Shown: positions 26,944 to 36,506, counted from the first letter of the stretch. The stretch is DNA of 64,000 nt from a bacterium (GCA_023144005.1 JAGLGN010000005.1:90749-154748), one strand, 5' to 3'. Notes: generated by a model from the letters alone, not told the origin. A program made the numbers and translations.

Positions 26944-26972
26944 TTGACATATATTAACATTGTTGATATAAT
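26944..26972 (+). promoter_or_regulatory. Perfect consensus promoter of the TetR redox operon
   Basis: TTGACA, exactly 17 nt, TATAAT: both hexamers match the sigma-70 consensus in full. Such a strong promoter usually needs a repressor, and two palindromes overlap it. Confidence 0.85.
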
Positions 26973-26984
26973 TAACAGCGTTAA
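26954..26984. promoter_or_regulatory. Paired palindromic operators for the TetR-family regulator
   Basis: TTAACATTGTTGA (26954-26966) is a near-perfect palindrome inside the spacer. TTAACAGCGTTAA (26972-26984) is a palindrome with 5-bp arms just after the -10. Their centres are 18 bp apart and both share TTAAC half-sites. Position over the promoter of a tetR gene is typical of autoregulation. Confidence 0.65.
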
Positions 26985-27009
26985 CCACATTAGAGCCATG
27001 GAGGACGAA

Positions 27010-27630
27010 ATGGGAATCAAGGAACGGAAAGAACGACAAAAAGAGCAATTGCGGAAAGAGATTATACAAGCTGCTATATCAATGCTCCTCAAGGATGGCT
27101 ACGAAAAACTTTCTATGAGAAGACTTGCCGAGAGAATAGAGTACTCTCCTACCACGATCTATCACTATTTTCGTGATAAAGCCGATCTCGTCTTCAATGT
27201 TATCGAGTTTGCCTTCTCAATATTTGTTGAAAGATTTGCGAAGATCAATCTGCTGGAAGACAAGGATCCCCGTGAAATGTTGAGGATCGGATTAAGAACT
27301 TATATAGAAACGGCACTGGAATATCCCAAGGTTTATAAGGTAATGCTCCTGATCGATTACAATATGAAGACCGAGGTGTGTCAAGGCCTGCAAAAAGGCA
27401 CAATGAGTGAAAAAGCATTCGCCTTTCTTCATAACTCTATTCGAGAATGCGTCAAAGAGAATGATTTCTCAGAGGAGGAGATCGCGATGAACAGCCAGAC
27501 TATCTGGGCGGCTATTCATGGATTGTCATCCCTTTTGATCACTCAGCCGTGTTTTCCCTGGGCTCCCAAAGACAAATTAATCGATCATACGATTGATACT
27601 CTTATGAAAGCTTTAGAAAAAAGGAGATAG
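27010..27630 (+). CDS. TetR-family transcriptional regulator
   Basis: A 206-residue repressor. The N-terminal helix-turn-helix spans about residues 18-60 (IIQAAISMLLKDGYEKLSMR, RLAERIEYSPTTIYHYFRDK), followed by an all-helical ligand domain. The start at 27010 is chosen because GGAGG precedes it by 5 nt; earlier in-frame ATGs lie in the leader or operator. It most likely represses its own operon through the palindromes in the promoter. Ligand unknown; the downstream flavoproteins suggest a redox-active compound or toxic small molecule. Confidence 0.9.
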   Translation: MGIKERKERQKEQLRKEIIQAAISMLLKDGYEKLSMRRLAERIEYSPTTIYHYFRDKADLVFNVIEFAFSIFVERFAKINLLEDKDPREMLRIGLRTYIETALEYPKVYKVMLLIDYNMKTEVCQGLQKGTMSEKAFAFLHNSIRECVKENDFSEEEIAMNSQTIWAAIHGLSSLLITQPCFPWAPKDKLIDHTIDTLMKALEKRR

Positions 27631-27634
27631 ATAG

Positions 27635-28087
27635 GTGAAAAAATTAGTACTGCTACCATTATTACTTATTGTTTTGTATCTGGGCTCAACCTTGCTTTTT
27701 GCAGAGTCGGAGAAAGCCGCAGGGACTATGACCGTTTCAATATCTAATTTGAAAAATACTCGCGGATTCATAATGCTGGCTCTTTGCAGCAATGAAGATC
27801 AGTATACCGAGGATTCCGTAAAGCCCTTTAGAACAATAAGACAGAAAATAAAAGGCAATGTTGAAATTATTATTTTAGAAGATATTCCTTTTGGAACATA
27901 TGCCATTAAGGTATTCCACGATGAAAATTCAAACAAGAAGCTTGACAGGAATTTTTTAAAGATCCCTAAAGAAGGGTACGGATTCTCTAACAATACCAAA
28001 GGAAAAGCGGGAGCTTTGAAGTTTGAAAAAGCGTGCTTCAGTTTTAATTCGGCCAGTGCCGATATAGAGATCAAATTAAAAAATTAA
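27635..28087 (+). CDS. Exported DUF2141 protein
   Basis: A 150-residue protein with a signal peptide (about 1-23, ending LLFAES) and one beta-sandwich domain of the DUF2141 type: TMTVSISNLKNTRGFIMLAL, PFGTYAIKVFHDENSNKKLD and KIPKEGYGFSNN are family hallmarks. Function of the family is unknown. GTG start with AAGGAG upstream, 4 nt after the tetR stop, so it is in the same operon. Confidence 0.87.
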   Translation: MKKLVLLPLLLIVLYLGSTLLFAESEKAAGTMTVSISNLKNTRGFIMLALCSNEDQYTEDSVKPFRTIRQKIKGNVEIIILEDIPFGTYAIKVFHDENSNKKLDRNFLKIPKEGYGFSNNTKGKAGALKFEKACFSFNSASADIEIKLKN

Positions 28088-28103
28088 ATCCATGGAGGAA
28101 ATA

Positions 28104-28898
28104 ATGAAAGGGATCATTTACTATTATTCAGGATCGGGGAACACCGAATTAGCGTGCCGGTATATTGCAGGAAAAGTAAAGAATGCAAGCTTTAAACTGT
28201 GCAATATTGCCGGAATTGACAGGCATGATCCGAATAAATACGATATTGTCGGATTTGCAACATGGGCGGACTTTATGGGAGCACCTCAACTCTTCCATTC
28301 CTTTGTAGGAGAAATAGAAAGCCAAGGTGAGAAACCGGCTTTTATATTCAATACATTTGGGGCGGTATCGGGAAATACGCTTAGAGATATGGAAAATGCG
28401 GTAAAGGCAAAAGGGTTTAATGTTATTCGCGGCCATTCTTTACACACCCCCGAAAACTACCCTCCATCAATAAAGAGGGGTATGGGGTTCGCTAAATCCC
28501 CGGGAAAGCGCGATATCAAGAAATTCGATGCGTTCATTGCCGGACTGGAAACCGACATCAAGGAACTGCGGGAAAACAGAACCGTGAAACAAACGAAGAT
28601 CAAATTGGGCCTCTCAAACTCTATCATGCCGAAATTACCCCGCACTCAAGCAAGGAAAGATATGGGTGAAAAGTTCGTTGATGGAACCCTATGTAACGAA
28701 TGCGGTATCTGCGTGAAAGTATGTCCGTACAATGCGGTAGAGCTTAGCCCGAAGCCGGTTTTTGATATGAGTGCGTGCTATGGTTGTTGGGCATGCTACA
28801 ATCATTGTCCGGAGCAGGCGATCTTTACGAAGAAGATCAGAGGGATAGGTCATTATCCCCGGCCTATTGAGCAATTAGCAACAAAACTGAAGCCATGA
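28104..28898 (+). CDS. EFR1-type flavodoxin-ferredoxin fusion protein
   Basis: A 264-residue electron carrier. A flavodoxin-like domain (about 1-160) has the FMN loop YYYSGSGNTELAC. A C-terminal bacterial ferredoxin domain has two 4Fe-4S motifs, CNECGICVKVCPYNAV and CYGCWACYNHCPEQAI. The EFR1 family is known from anaerobes; its partner is not established. ATG at 28104 follows GGAGG by 6 nt. Confidence 0.9.
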   Translation: MKGIIYYYSGSGNTELACRYIAGKVKNASFKLCNIAGIDRHDPNKYDIVGFATWADFMGAPQLFHSFVGEIESQGEKPAFIFNTFGAVSGNTLRDMENAVKAKGFNVIRGHSLHTPENYPPSIKRGMGFAKSPGKRDIKKFDAFIAGLETDIKELRENRTVKQTKIKLGLSNSIMPKLPRTQARKDMGEKFVDGTLCNECGICVKVCPYNAVELSPKPVFDMSACYGCWACYNHCPEQAIFTKKIRGIGHYPRPIEQLATKLKP

Positions 28899-28955
28899 AC
28901 CCTATTTCACTGAAGCTTCGCATAAAATATCGAAGATCCTAATATGGAGGAAACA

Positions 28956-30332
28956 ATGAAGATCGTTGTTTTGAACGGCAGCCCGAAAGGGAAATTGAGC
29001 GTAACACTACAATATATCCACTATATTGAAAAAGCATTTCCGCAACATGAATTCAGCATAATTGATGTATCTCAGAAAATGCGGATTATCGAAAAGGACA
29101 ATAAGGTTTTCCAGAAGATCATCGACGAGGTCGGAGCGGCCGACGGAATTATCTGGGCCTTCCCCCTGTATTACTGTCTGGTACATTCAAATTATAAGAA
29201 ATTTATCGAGCTCATTTTTGAAAGAGATGTTACGGACGCTTTCACTGGGAAATATACGGCGGCAATCAGCACTTCTATTCATTTCTATGACCATACCGCT
29301 CATAATTATATTAATGCTGTCTGTGATGATCTTAATATGAAGTATGTGGACTTCTTTTCTGCTGCAATGCAGGATCTCTTAAAATCTTCCGAGCAGAACA
29401 AGCTCAAGCTCTTTGCGGAGAATTTCTTTAAAGTGATCGAAAACAAGGAGCCGACCACTAAGAACTATATGCCGCTAATTCATAGTAACTTCAAGTATCA
29501 TCAGGGAGATCCGGCTTCTAAGGTAGAGCCTGGCGATAAAAAGGTGATTGTCATAACCGACGGGCTAGCTGAACAGAAGAATCTAAATGCGATGGTGGAT
29601 CGATTCAAACGATCTTTTTCAAAGGACATTGAAGTGGTCAATCTGAATGAACTCGACATCAAAGGCGGTTGTCTGGGATGTATCCATTGCGGGTTTGATA
29701 ACATCTGTGTTTATCAGGATAAGGATGAGTTCGTAGAATTTTTTACAACAAAAGTGCTCTCGGCTGATATTCTTATCTTTGCGGGAGCGATCAAGGACAG
29801 ATATCTGTCGTCAAAATGGAAGTTGTTCTTTGACCGCAGTTTTTTCAGAACCCATCAACCGGGGCTGGGAGGAATACAAGTCGGGTTCATCATATCCGGA
29901 CCATTAACACAGTTGCCGAATGTCAAGGAGATCTTTAAGTCTTATGTTGAGTGGCAGAGGGGAAATCTTGTTGATTTCATTACCGATGAATATGAGGAAT
30001 CCTCACACATAGATGAGCTCCTGCAAAATCTGGCCAAGCGCCTTGTTGATTTATCCGACAAGAAATATATTAAGCCCGTAACTTTTCGCGGTGTCGGGGG
30101 AATGAAGGTCTTCAGAGATGATATTTGGGGTAATCTTCGTTTTGTATTCCAATCCGATCACAAGTTCTACAAAAAGCATGGATTATACGACTTTCCACAG
30201 AAAAATAACAAAGTCAAGGCCTTTAATAGAATAATGATGGCCCTGACCACAATACCCTTTATACGGAAGGAATTTCCCAAGCGAATAAAAAATGAGATGA
30301 TCAAGCCGCTTCAGAAGATCCTTAAGGATTAG
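28956..30332 (+). CDS. Tandem NAD(P)H-dependent FMN reductase/flavodoxin-fold protein
   Basis: A 458-residue protein with two flavodoxin-like domains. The first (about 1-170) starts MKIVVLNGSPKGKLSVTLQY with WAFPLYYCLVHSNYKKF. The second (about 190-400) has KKVIVITDGLAEQKN and the cysteine cluster GGCLGCIHCGFDNICVY of iron-sulfur flavoprotein-like reductases. A basic C-terminal tail follows. The double arrangement is unusual, since these reductases are normally single-domain dimers. Start at 28956 after GGAGG, the same leader as the previous gene. Probably works with the EFR1 protein in electron transfer under TetR control. Confidence 0.82.
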   Translation: MKIVVLNGSPKGKLSVTLQYIHYIEKAFPQHEFSIIDVSQKMRIIEKDNKVFQKIIDEVGAADGIIWAFPLYYCLVHSNYKKFIELIFERDVTDAFTGKYTAAISTSIHFYDHTAHNYINAVCDDLNMKYVDFFSAAMQDLLKSSEQNKLKLFAENFFKVIENKEPTTKNYMPLIHSNFKYHQGDPASKVEPGDKKVIVITDGLAEQKNLNAMVDRFKRSFSKDIEVVNLNELDIKGGCLGCIHCGFDNICVYQDKDEFVEFFTTKVLSADILIFAGAIKDRYLSSKWKLFFDRSFFRTHQPGLGGIQVGFIISGPLTQLPNVKEIFKSYVEWQRGNLVDFITDEYEESSHIDELLQNLAKRLVDLSDKKYIKPVTFRGVGGMKVFRDDIWGNLRFVFQSDHKFYKKHGLYDFPQKNNKVKAFNRIMMALTTIPFIRKEFPKRIKNEMIKPLQKILKD

Positions 30333-30389
30333 ATAAATGAAGTGAGGAATATTTGAAAAACATTTTCTGAGATTGTAAAACCGATTATA

Positions 30390-30417
30390 ATTGCCGGATC
30401 ATAGCAACAACGGCAAT
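30390..30417. terminator. Possible bidirectional terminator between convergent genes
   Basis: ATTGCCG (30390-30396) pairs with CGGCAAT (30411-30417) around a 14-nt loop, with further A/T pairing outside. It lies in the 118-nt gap between the convergent flavoprotein and beta-helix genes. No long U-tract, so efficiency is doubtful. Confidence 0.4.
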
Positions 30418-30450
30418 AAATTATCAATGGCCGGTCGTACGCCTTCTACC

Positions 30451-33400
30451 CTACTTGATGACAGCGACCTTGAATATCTGTGTTTCACCCGCGTCATTCG
30501 TGATATAGCAAAAATACATGCCCGCGGCGACTTCTTCACCATCTTCATTTGTCAGGTCCCATTGCCATTCGGATTGCCCGTCCGCATCTGTTTCCAACAC
30601 TAATTCTCCGGCAACAGTATATATCCTAATGGTCACATCTTCTGTGAGCTGGCTGAAAATAATATATTCGCCGGAAAGTTCTTTATTCCAAGGATTCGGA
30701 TATATTACCGTATCTTCAAGTGAGTCAGCATAGTTCTTGATAATTGTAAGCCCCGATTCAAACGGAAGATTCGCTTCCGAAACAGTATCGGGAGAGATCA
30801 CCGTAAAATATGTCGTATCCCCGCATGAAATGCCTATCGTATGTCCATTTACGGCATCAGCAGCAATATCAAGACAGAGAAAATATGTCTTTGTGGTAGT
30901 ACCGATGATCTGATCCGCAATATTAATATCTGCTGTTCCACTTGTAAATGTTCCGGTTCCTATCAAAGTATCATCAACGATGGAAAAACTGTCATCGCCG
31001 TTATCAAGATATACCTTCGCTGCGGAAACATCATTGTCATCAGCAGTGCCTATCAGATCTGTCTTTATTACGGATAATACCGCGGTTTCAATTGCCGTTG
31101 ATAATGTGAGCTGTTCAAATACAAGATCCTGCACGCTCACCTTCGTCGTCGCGGTCGCAAGATCAAGAGGCAGAACGGTTATCGGATCAGGGCCGTCCGT
31201 GATGGTAACCGAGCCGGAAAGAAACGGCGGGAATACTGCCATCTGATCAGGGGACATAATAGTGAAATTAGAACTGTCAGACATGCTTATGGTGAATGTA
31301 TTTCCAATATCTACCGCGGAACCAAGGCCGAGCACGATAAAATACACAGAACTTGCTGTGGTAATATTCTGATCAATGATATCAATATCCACAAGTCCTG
31401 ATACAAAGGTCCCGTTGCCAAGTAATGTATCTTCCGCAGAAGAAAAAGTGGTATTGCCGTTATCCGCATAGATCATGACCGAACTTACATCCGAATCTGC
31501 ATTTGTCCCATCGCCTTCCACCTTAATATCTATCCAGATAGCATTGTCCGCGTCCGTTGACAATGTAATGTCCGCCATTAAAACCTCTGCGCCCTGCATT
31601 GCGGTTGTCGGTGCGTCATCATTTATTACGGATGTCAGATCATTTAAGATCGCTCTGTTAGCTCCAAATTCAGATGTATTCCCTGTCCCGTCGATCGCAA
31701 GCGAGGTCAATATTACATCCCCCGAGAGCGACTCGCCCGCCAGTGAAAAGTTTCCGCTCCCGTCGGTGTTCAGAGTTGTGTAATAGTGATATCCTTCACC
31801 ATATCCCGTGGGGTCAGCGTTTACACCGGCAGTAGAATTACTTACAATATAGAGTTCAACCTCAATACTTGCCGCAGCAGTTCCATTAATTGTATAGGTA
31901 TCGATCCCAGTCTGAACGATATCTGTTATTACAGGGAAATTCAAATTCTCATTCGGGCCGGCATCAACATCACCTATATCATTCAGTGTTACCCCATCAG
32001 CCGCAAGATCAATTCCTAACTGTGTATTTGAAAATATGGAATTCCCGGAAATACGGTTATTGTCAGTAGCACTATCCGCGACATGTACCCCGTCCCAGCC
32101 ATTGAAAGCAATGATATTAGCCATACCAGAAATTGTTCCTCCGACAGTATTTGAATGAGCTCCCCCATAGATATATACACCATTCTGAGAATTACCCAAA
32201 TCTCCGGTTCCGTCCGCATCGGTGCCGATGTAATTACCAAGTACCTGATTATCCGTTGAATTCGTACCGCTTATGTTAATGCCACTGCCGCTATTTCCGG
32301 AAAGTACATTTCCGGAGCCGCTTTCAACTCCACCGATAAAATTCGACTTGGAGCCCTCCAAGATATGTACACCGTAATTTGAATTGCCAAGATCGGCCGT
32401 GCCGTTTACATCCGTTCCGATATAATTGCCGATAACCTTATTATTATCCGTGCCGCTGCCATAGATATTAATTCCGCCGTTGTTCCCGGATATAATATTT
32501 CTCGCACCCGCAACAGCACCGCCAATGGTATTTGATGCTGGGCCATTATACAATTGTATTCCAGACCAGGTATTACCGAGGTCAACAGTACCAGTCACAT
32601 CGGTACCGACATAATTGCCGAGTATCTGATTGTTATCCGTACCGGCACCGGTAATATAGATTCCATATTGACCGTTACCCGAAATAATATTTCTTGCAGC
32701 CGCAACGGTTCCACCGATCGTATTTGATAGGGCACTACCTGCAATTTCGATACCGTGCTCTGAATTACCCCGGTCCGCTGTACCGTTACAATCCGTTCCT
32801 ATATAATTACCAATAATTGTGTTATTTGTCGTACTTCCAGTTAAGAAAATACCTGAGTCGTTATTACCGGAGATTACATTTCCTGACCCGGCAATTGTAC
32901 CCCCAATCGTATTTCCCTGGGCACTGTTAGTAATAATTACGCCATGAGAATTATTACCCAGGTCAGAAGTACCATTAACATCGGTGCCAATATAATTTCC
33001 GATTACGACATTATTATCCGAACCGGAGATTAAAATACCTCCAAAATTACCTGATATGATATTCCTTTCTCCAGCTGTGGTGCCGCCAATTATATTTGAC
33101 GCTGGTCCATTAGTTATAAAAATTCCCTGGTTGGTATTGCCGATAGCTCCAGTGCCATTTACATTAGTTCCTATATAATTACCAATAATTACATTATTAT
33201 CTGTGCCACTGTTAATAATATAAATACCACGATCGTCATTGCCTGATATTAAATTCATGGTACCAGCTATCGTTCCACCAATGGTATTTGATTGTGCGCC
33301 ATTACCGATTTGTATACCATATACTGAATTGCCTAAGTCACTGGTTCCATTCACATCCGTACCTATGTAATTGCCGAGGATGACATTGTTAATCGTTCCA

Positions 33401-34932
33401 CTGTCCCAGAGTACTACACCACTCGTGTTATTTCCTGAAATAATATTTCTAGCACCTGCAACTGTTCCACCAATTATATTTGATTGAGCACCACCCCAGA
33501 TGGCTATACCCTCATTTGTATTAGCTATATCAACAGTACCGGTTACATCGGTCCCGATATAATTACCAAGAACTATATTATTATCACTGTTGCTTATCAG
33601 AATACCAATGTTGTTATTACCTGATATGATATTTCCTGATCCTGCTATTGTCCCACCTATGGTATTCGATTGAGCATCACTAGTTAAATATACACCATCA
33701 TTTGAATTGCCTAGATCCACTGTCCCGGTCACATCTGTGCCGATGAAATTGCCAAGAACAACATTGTTATCAGTACCGGTGTTGGCGATTAAGATACCAT
33801 GGCTATTATTACCGGAGATAATATTTCTCGCCGCCGTATCTGTTCCACCGATCGTATTTAATTGAGCGCCGCCCGCAATATATACTCCGCAAGCGGTATT
33901 GCCCAGATCGACCAGGCCGGAGGCATCGGTTCCGATAAAATTACCGATCACTGTATTGTTCTCCACACCATTGCTGCCATTAATCACAACACCATACTGA
34001 TTACCACTCAATACATTGCCGCCGCCGGCAATTGTCGAGCCGACAGTATTGAAAGTTGACATATTCGTAATATACACTCCGCATTGTGTGTTTCCCAATG
34101 CGGAAGTTCCGCTGATATCGGTACCGAAATAATTGCCCTGGATCTGATTGCCGGTACTGGCATCCACAAAAATACCGTGTTCTCCGTTCCCGGAGATTAC
34201 GTTTCTTTCTGCAGCTGTTGTCCCCCCGATGATATTGTAATTCGAATAGGATATATTTATTCCTGAGTAATCTGCACCCAGTGCGGAAGTTCCATTGACA
34301 TCGGTACCTATCATATTCCCCAGAATATAATTCCCATCACACTGACGCAAAACGATATTTGCAATATAACTTCCAGAGATAAGATTACCCATCCCCGCGA
34401 TGCTACCTCCGATAGTGTTGCCTGAAGCATGGTCGGTAAGATATATACCGGCATACGAATTTCCCAGATCAACCGTTCCAGTAGTATCAGTGCCCATATA
34501 ATTATTTGTGATTATATTTCCGGTGGCACTCGCGCCGGTGATTATTATGCTTGAAGTTCTAAAACCCAATGCTCCCGTAAAATTATTGATAACCAGGCCG
34601 GAAACTACATTATTTGCAGAACTTATTATAAGACCAGAAACATCTGATATATTACTACCATCTATCTCAACATCATGATTCAAACCGCCGAATATTTTCG
34701 TGCCGCCTGTCGCGTCATTTAGCGTTGGCAATACACTGGCGGGTTGGATCGTTCCACTGATAGAAAATATGATCGTGTCCGCACCAGCATTGCTGTTGGC
34801 GTCAGTAATTGCCTGCCTCAATGATCCCGCACCCGTATCATTGACATTCACAACCGTAATAGTTGCAGCAAAAACAGTTGCGGAAAACAATAAAAGAGAA
34901 AGTATAAATGAGAATTTTACACGCTTATTCAT
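30451..34932 (-). CDS. Giant secreted beta-helix protein with C-terminal sorting domain
   Basis: A 1493-residue protein. Signal peptide about 1-25 (FSILSLLLFSATVFA context), then a CSLREA/right-handed beta-helix start (NDTGAGSLRQAITDANS). Next come 13 tandem repeats of about 60-66 residues, each reading IGTDxxGTxDLGN, GVxI, NTIGGTxAG, NIISGN, NNxVxGNY. After an Ig-like segment there are two similar domains of about 130 residues (from DDAPTTAMQGAEV and from TTKVSVQDLVFEQL). It ends in an 85-residue FlgD-like/type IX-like sorting domain (VIYPNPWNKE, WDLTNEDGEEVAAGMYFCYI). The ATG at 34932 follows GGAGG by 5 nt. Likely a cell-surface adhesin or glycan-binding protein; no catalytic residues recognised. 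Confidence 0.87.
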   Translation of the reverse strand: MNKRVKFSFILSLLLFSATVFAATITVVNVNDTGAGSLRQAITDANSNAGADTIIFSISGTIQPASVLPTLNDATGGTKIFGGLNHDVEIDGSNISDVSGLIISSANNVVSGLVINNFTGALGFRTSSIIITGASATGNIITNNYMGTDTTGTVDLGNSYAGIYLTDHASGNTIGGSIAGMGNLISGSYIANIVLRQCDGNYILGNMIGTDVNGTSALGADYSGINISYSNYNIIGGTTAAERNVISGNGEHGIFVDASTGNQIQGNYFGTDISGTSALGNTQCGVYITNMSTFNTVGSTIAGGGNVLSGNQYGVVINGSNGVENNTVIGNFIGTDASGLVDLGNTACGVYIAGGAQLNTIGGTDTAARNIISGNNSHGILIANTGTDNNVVLGNFIGTDVTGTVDLGNSNDGVYLTSDAQSNTIGGTIAGSGNIISGNNNIGILISNSDNNIVLGNYIGTDVTGTVDIANTNEGIAIWGGAQSNIIGGTVAGARNIISGNNTSGVVLWDSGTINNVILGNYIGTDVNGTSDLGNSVYGIQIGNGAQSNTIGGTIAGTMNLISGNDDRGIYIINSGTDNNVIIGNYIGTNVNGTGAIGNTNQGIFITNGPASNIIGGTTAGERNIISGNFGGILISGSDNNVVIGNYIGTDVNGTSDLGNNSHGVIITNSAQGNTIGGTIAGSGNVISGNNDSGIFLTGSTTNNTIIGNYIGTDCNGTADRGNSEHGIEIAGSALSNTIGGTVAAARNIISGNGQYGIYITGAGTDNNQILGNYVGTDVTGTVDLGNTWSGIQLYNGPASNTIGGAVAGARNIISGNNGGINIYGSGTDNNKVIGNYIGTDVNGTADLGNSNYGVHILEGSKSNFIGGVESGSGNVLSGNSGSGINISGTNSTDNQVLGNYIGTDADGTGDLGNSQNGVYIYGGAHSNTVGGTISGMANIIAFNGWDGVHVADSATDNNRISGNSIFSNTQLGIDLAADGVTLNDIGDVDAGPNENLNFPVITDIVQTGIDTYTINGTAAASIEVELYIVSNSTAGVNADPTGYGEGYHYYTTLNTDGSGNFSLAGESLSGDVILTSLAIDGTGNTSEFGANRAILNDLTSVINDDAPTTAMQGAEVLMADITLSTDADNAIWIDIKVEGDGTNADSDVSSVMIYADNGNTTFSSAEDTLLGNGTFVSGLVDIDIIDQNITTASSVYFIVLGLGSAVDIGNTFTISMSDSSNFTIMSPDQMAVFPPFLSGSVTITDGPDPITVLPLDLATATTKVSVQDLVFEQLTLSTAIETAVLSVIKTDLIGTADDNDVSAAKVYLDNGDDSFSIVDDTLIGTGTFTSGTADINIADQIIGTTTKTYFLCLDIAADAVNGHTIGISCGDTTYFTVISPDTVSEANLPFESGLTIIKNYADSLEDTVIYPNPWNKELSGEYIIFSQLTEDVTIRIYTVAGELVLETDADGQSEWQWDLTNEDGEEVAAGMYFCYITNDAGETQIFKVAVIK

Positions 34933-34949
34933 AAAAACCTCCGAACTAT

Positions 34950-34978
34950 TTTTTACCATAATATCGGGATTTTATCAA
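34950..34978 (-). promoter_or_regulatory. Possible promoter of the beta-helix protein gene
   Basis: TTGATA, 17 nt, TAAAAA on the minus strand, followed by a 17-nt stretch with GGAGG and the ATG. The -10 hexamer is weaker than at the other promoters in the window. Confidence 0.4.
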
Positions 34979-35026
34979 TAAATATGTGTAGACAGTAGCA
35001 GCAATGGATCGCAATCATATATTCAT

Positions 35027-35055
35027 TTGGAGAATTACCTTATTTATAATAAAAT
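35027..35055 (+). promoter_or_regulatory. Sigma-70 promoter of the plus-strand TPR gene
   Basis: TTGGAG, 17 nt, TAAAAT, about 64 nt before the TPR start codon. The -10 is good, the -35 partial. Confidence 0.45.
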
Positions 35056-35119
35056 ATGTATATGAACTCCGAAATGGTCATCACGGCACCTTTATGCGGA
35101 TCAAAGGATCAAGCCAGGG

Positions 35120-36367
35120 ATGGATAAAAGAATTGAAAGGCAGAATCTATTTTTCACCGCCATTGCCGGCCGTGCGCAGATATATCTTTTTTTAGGCAAA
35201 AACGATGAGGCCCTTGCCGATATTGCTCATGCCTTATCCAAGGATCTGCCGTATAGATCAATAATAAGAATAAAACTTCTTAAGGCGGAGATATTCTTGA
35301 GGGGGAAAAAAGATTTCCAAGCAGCTGAAAATATCACATCCGATATGATCAAAGAAGACCCGATAAAGCAAAATAATGAACTTTTTACCCAAGCGCTCAA
35401 TCTTATGGGCGGGATCAAAAGATATGCAGGAGAACTTGACCAGGCGCTGGTGTTCTATGAGCGGTCACTTGAATTGAACAAAAATGACGGCCTTCATTAC
35501 AATATCGGCATCGTTTCTTCCAATATTGCATCTATTTATCACATAAAAGGACAACGCGGAAAAGCGATAGTGTATCTGGAAAACGCGTTGGCGGCTTTCA
35601 TCAGATCCGGTGATCAATTTCACATTGAAGAAAAGAAGAAAGACCTGGGGCTCATGCAGTTGGAGATGGGTAATTATGATATTGCCGAGGATAGTTTTCT
35701 ACGCTATCTGAAAACGGCAAGAAAATTGGGATACAAGAAGGGGGAAGCCGAAGTGCACAATTTCCTCGGGTTTCTGTATAAAATGAAAGGAGATCCTGAA
35801 CGGGCGCTCAAATACAGGCAAGGGTACCTCCGCCTGGCAGAAGAGATGAGGGATGATTACCTCATCGCCTCGGCCAAAAACTCGGTCGCGATAATTTATC
35901 AGGAGAAGGAGCTTTATGAAAAGGCAGAAATCCTGCTGAAGGAGTCATTACAATTGGGTGAAAAACACAACCACGCGAATTTGGTAGTAGCTTCTATCCT
36001 GAATCTTATCACCTCTTATACGCAGATGAAGGACTTCAAGAATGCGCTTACTTATCTTCGTAAGGCCGTAAAGATCATTACACCACTGAATAATAACAAT
36101 TATTCATTCCATCTTTTCCAGAATTACGCGATATATCACAATGGTATAGAAAACCCTTCTAAGGCCGCGCATTATTACGGACTCGCAAAGGAGAAAGCGG
36201 AGCAAATGAACAATCACAAACTGGTGATCACTTCATGGGTAAATATGATCTCCTGTTTAGAAAAAATTCATGGAAATAGAGCTGACCTTGAACAGAAACA
36301 ATTGAATGCCTATGCCGGCAAATTTGATCTCATTGAATACTTGCGTAAGATACAAGAGAAGGATTAG
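35120..36367 (+). CDS. TPR-repeat protein
   Basis: A 415-residue all-helical protein with about nine TPR units of the longer kinesin-light-chain type (for example YNIGIVSSNIASIYHIKGQR, AEVHNFLGFLYKMKGDPERA, ASAKNSVAIIYQEKELYEKA). No signal peptide, kinase, HTH or cyclase domain is present, although such TPR arrays are often fused to them. The start has only a weak ribosome site (AGG), so the N-terminus is uncertain. It faces the other TPR gene tail to tail. Confidence 0.8.
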   Translation: MDKRIERQNLFFTAIAGRAQIYLFLGKNDEALADIAHALSKDLPYRSIIRIKLLKAEIFLRGKKDFQAAENITSDMIKEDPIKQNNELFTQALNLMGGIKRYAGELDQALVFYERSLELNKNDGLHYNIGIVSSNIASIYHIKGQRGKAIVYLENALAAFIRSGDQFHIEEKKKDLGLMQLEMGNYDIAEDSFLRYLKTARKLGYKKGEAEVHNFLGFLYKMKGDPERALKYRQGYLRLAEEMRDDYLIASAKNSVAIIYQEKELYEKAEILLKESLQLGEKHNHANLVVASILNLITSYTQMKDFKNALTYLRKAVKIITPLNNNNYSFHLFQNYAIYHNGIENPSKAAHYYGLAKEKAEQMNNHKLVITSWVNMISCLEKIHGNRADLEQKQLNAYAGKFDLIEYLRKIQEKD

Positions 36368-36482
36368 CGCGGCCCGCAATGCGGCTATAAGATAGTTGAA
36401 AAGTTCAAGATTACAGGGAGAGAAAAGAAAAATTGATATTTGAATTTCTTACCACCGTACTTCACACCTCACACTTCACACT

Positions 36483-36501
36483 CAGTCTGCGTGGCAGACT
36501 G
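36483..36501. terminator. Perfect hairpin between two convergent TPR genes
   Basis: CAGTCTGC and GCAGACTG form an 8-bp perfect stem with loop GTG. It lies in the 139-nt gap between two convergent TPR genes, 5 nt from the second gene's stop. There is no U-tract, so it may be a weak bidirectional terminator. The AT- and CA-rich sequence before it (TTCACACTTCACAC) resembles the tail words of the dispersed element. Confidence 0.5.
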
Positions 36502-36506
36502 TTGTG

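Noticed and set aside
30451-34932. Regularly spaced DNA repeats, possible CRISPR-like array
   Set aside because: The repeats are about 190 bp apart, in frame, and encode the beta-helix motif of one long ORF; there are no short identical repeats with unique spacers.
35062-35127. Short upstream ORF before the plus-strand TPR gene, possible frameshifted N-terminus or leader peptide
   Set aside because: It is 21 codons, has no ribosome site and no TPR-like sequence; the overlap with the TPR start may be chance.
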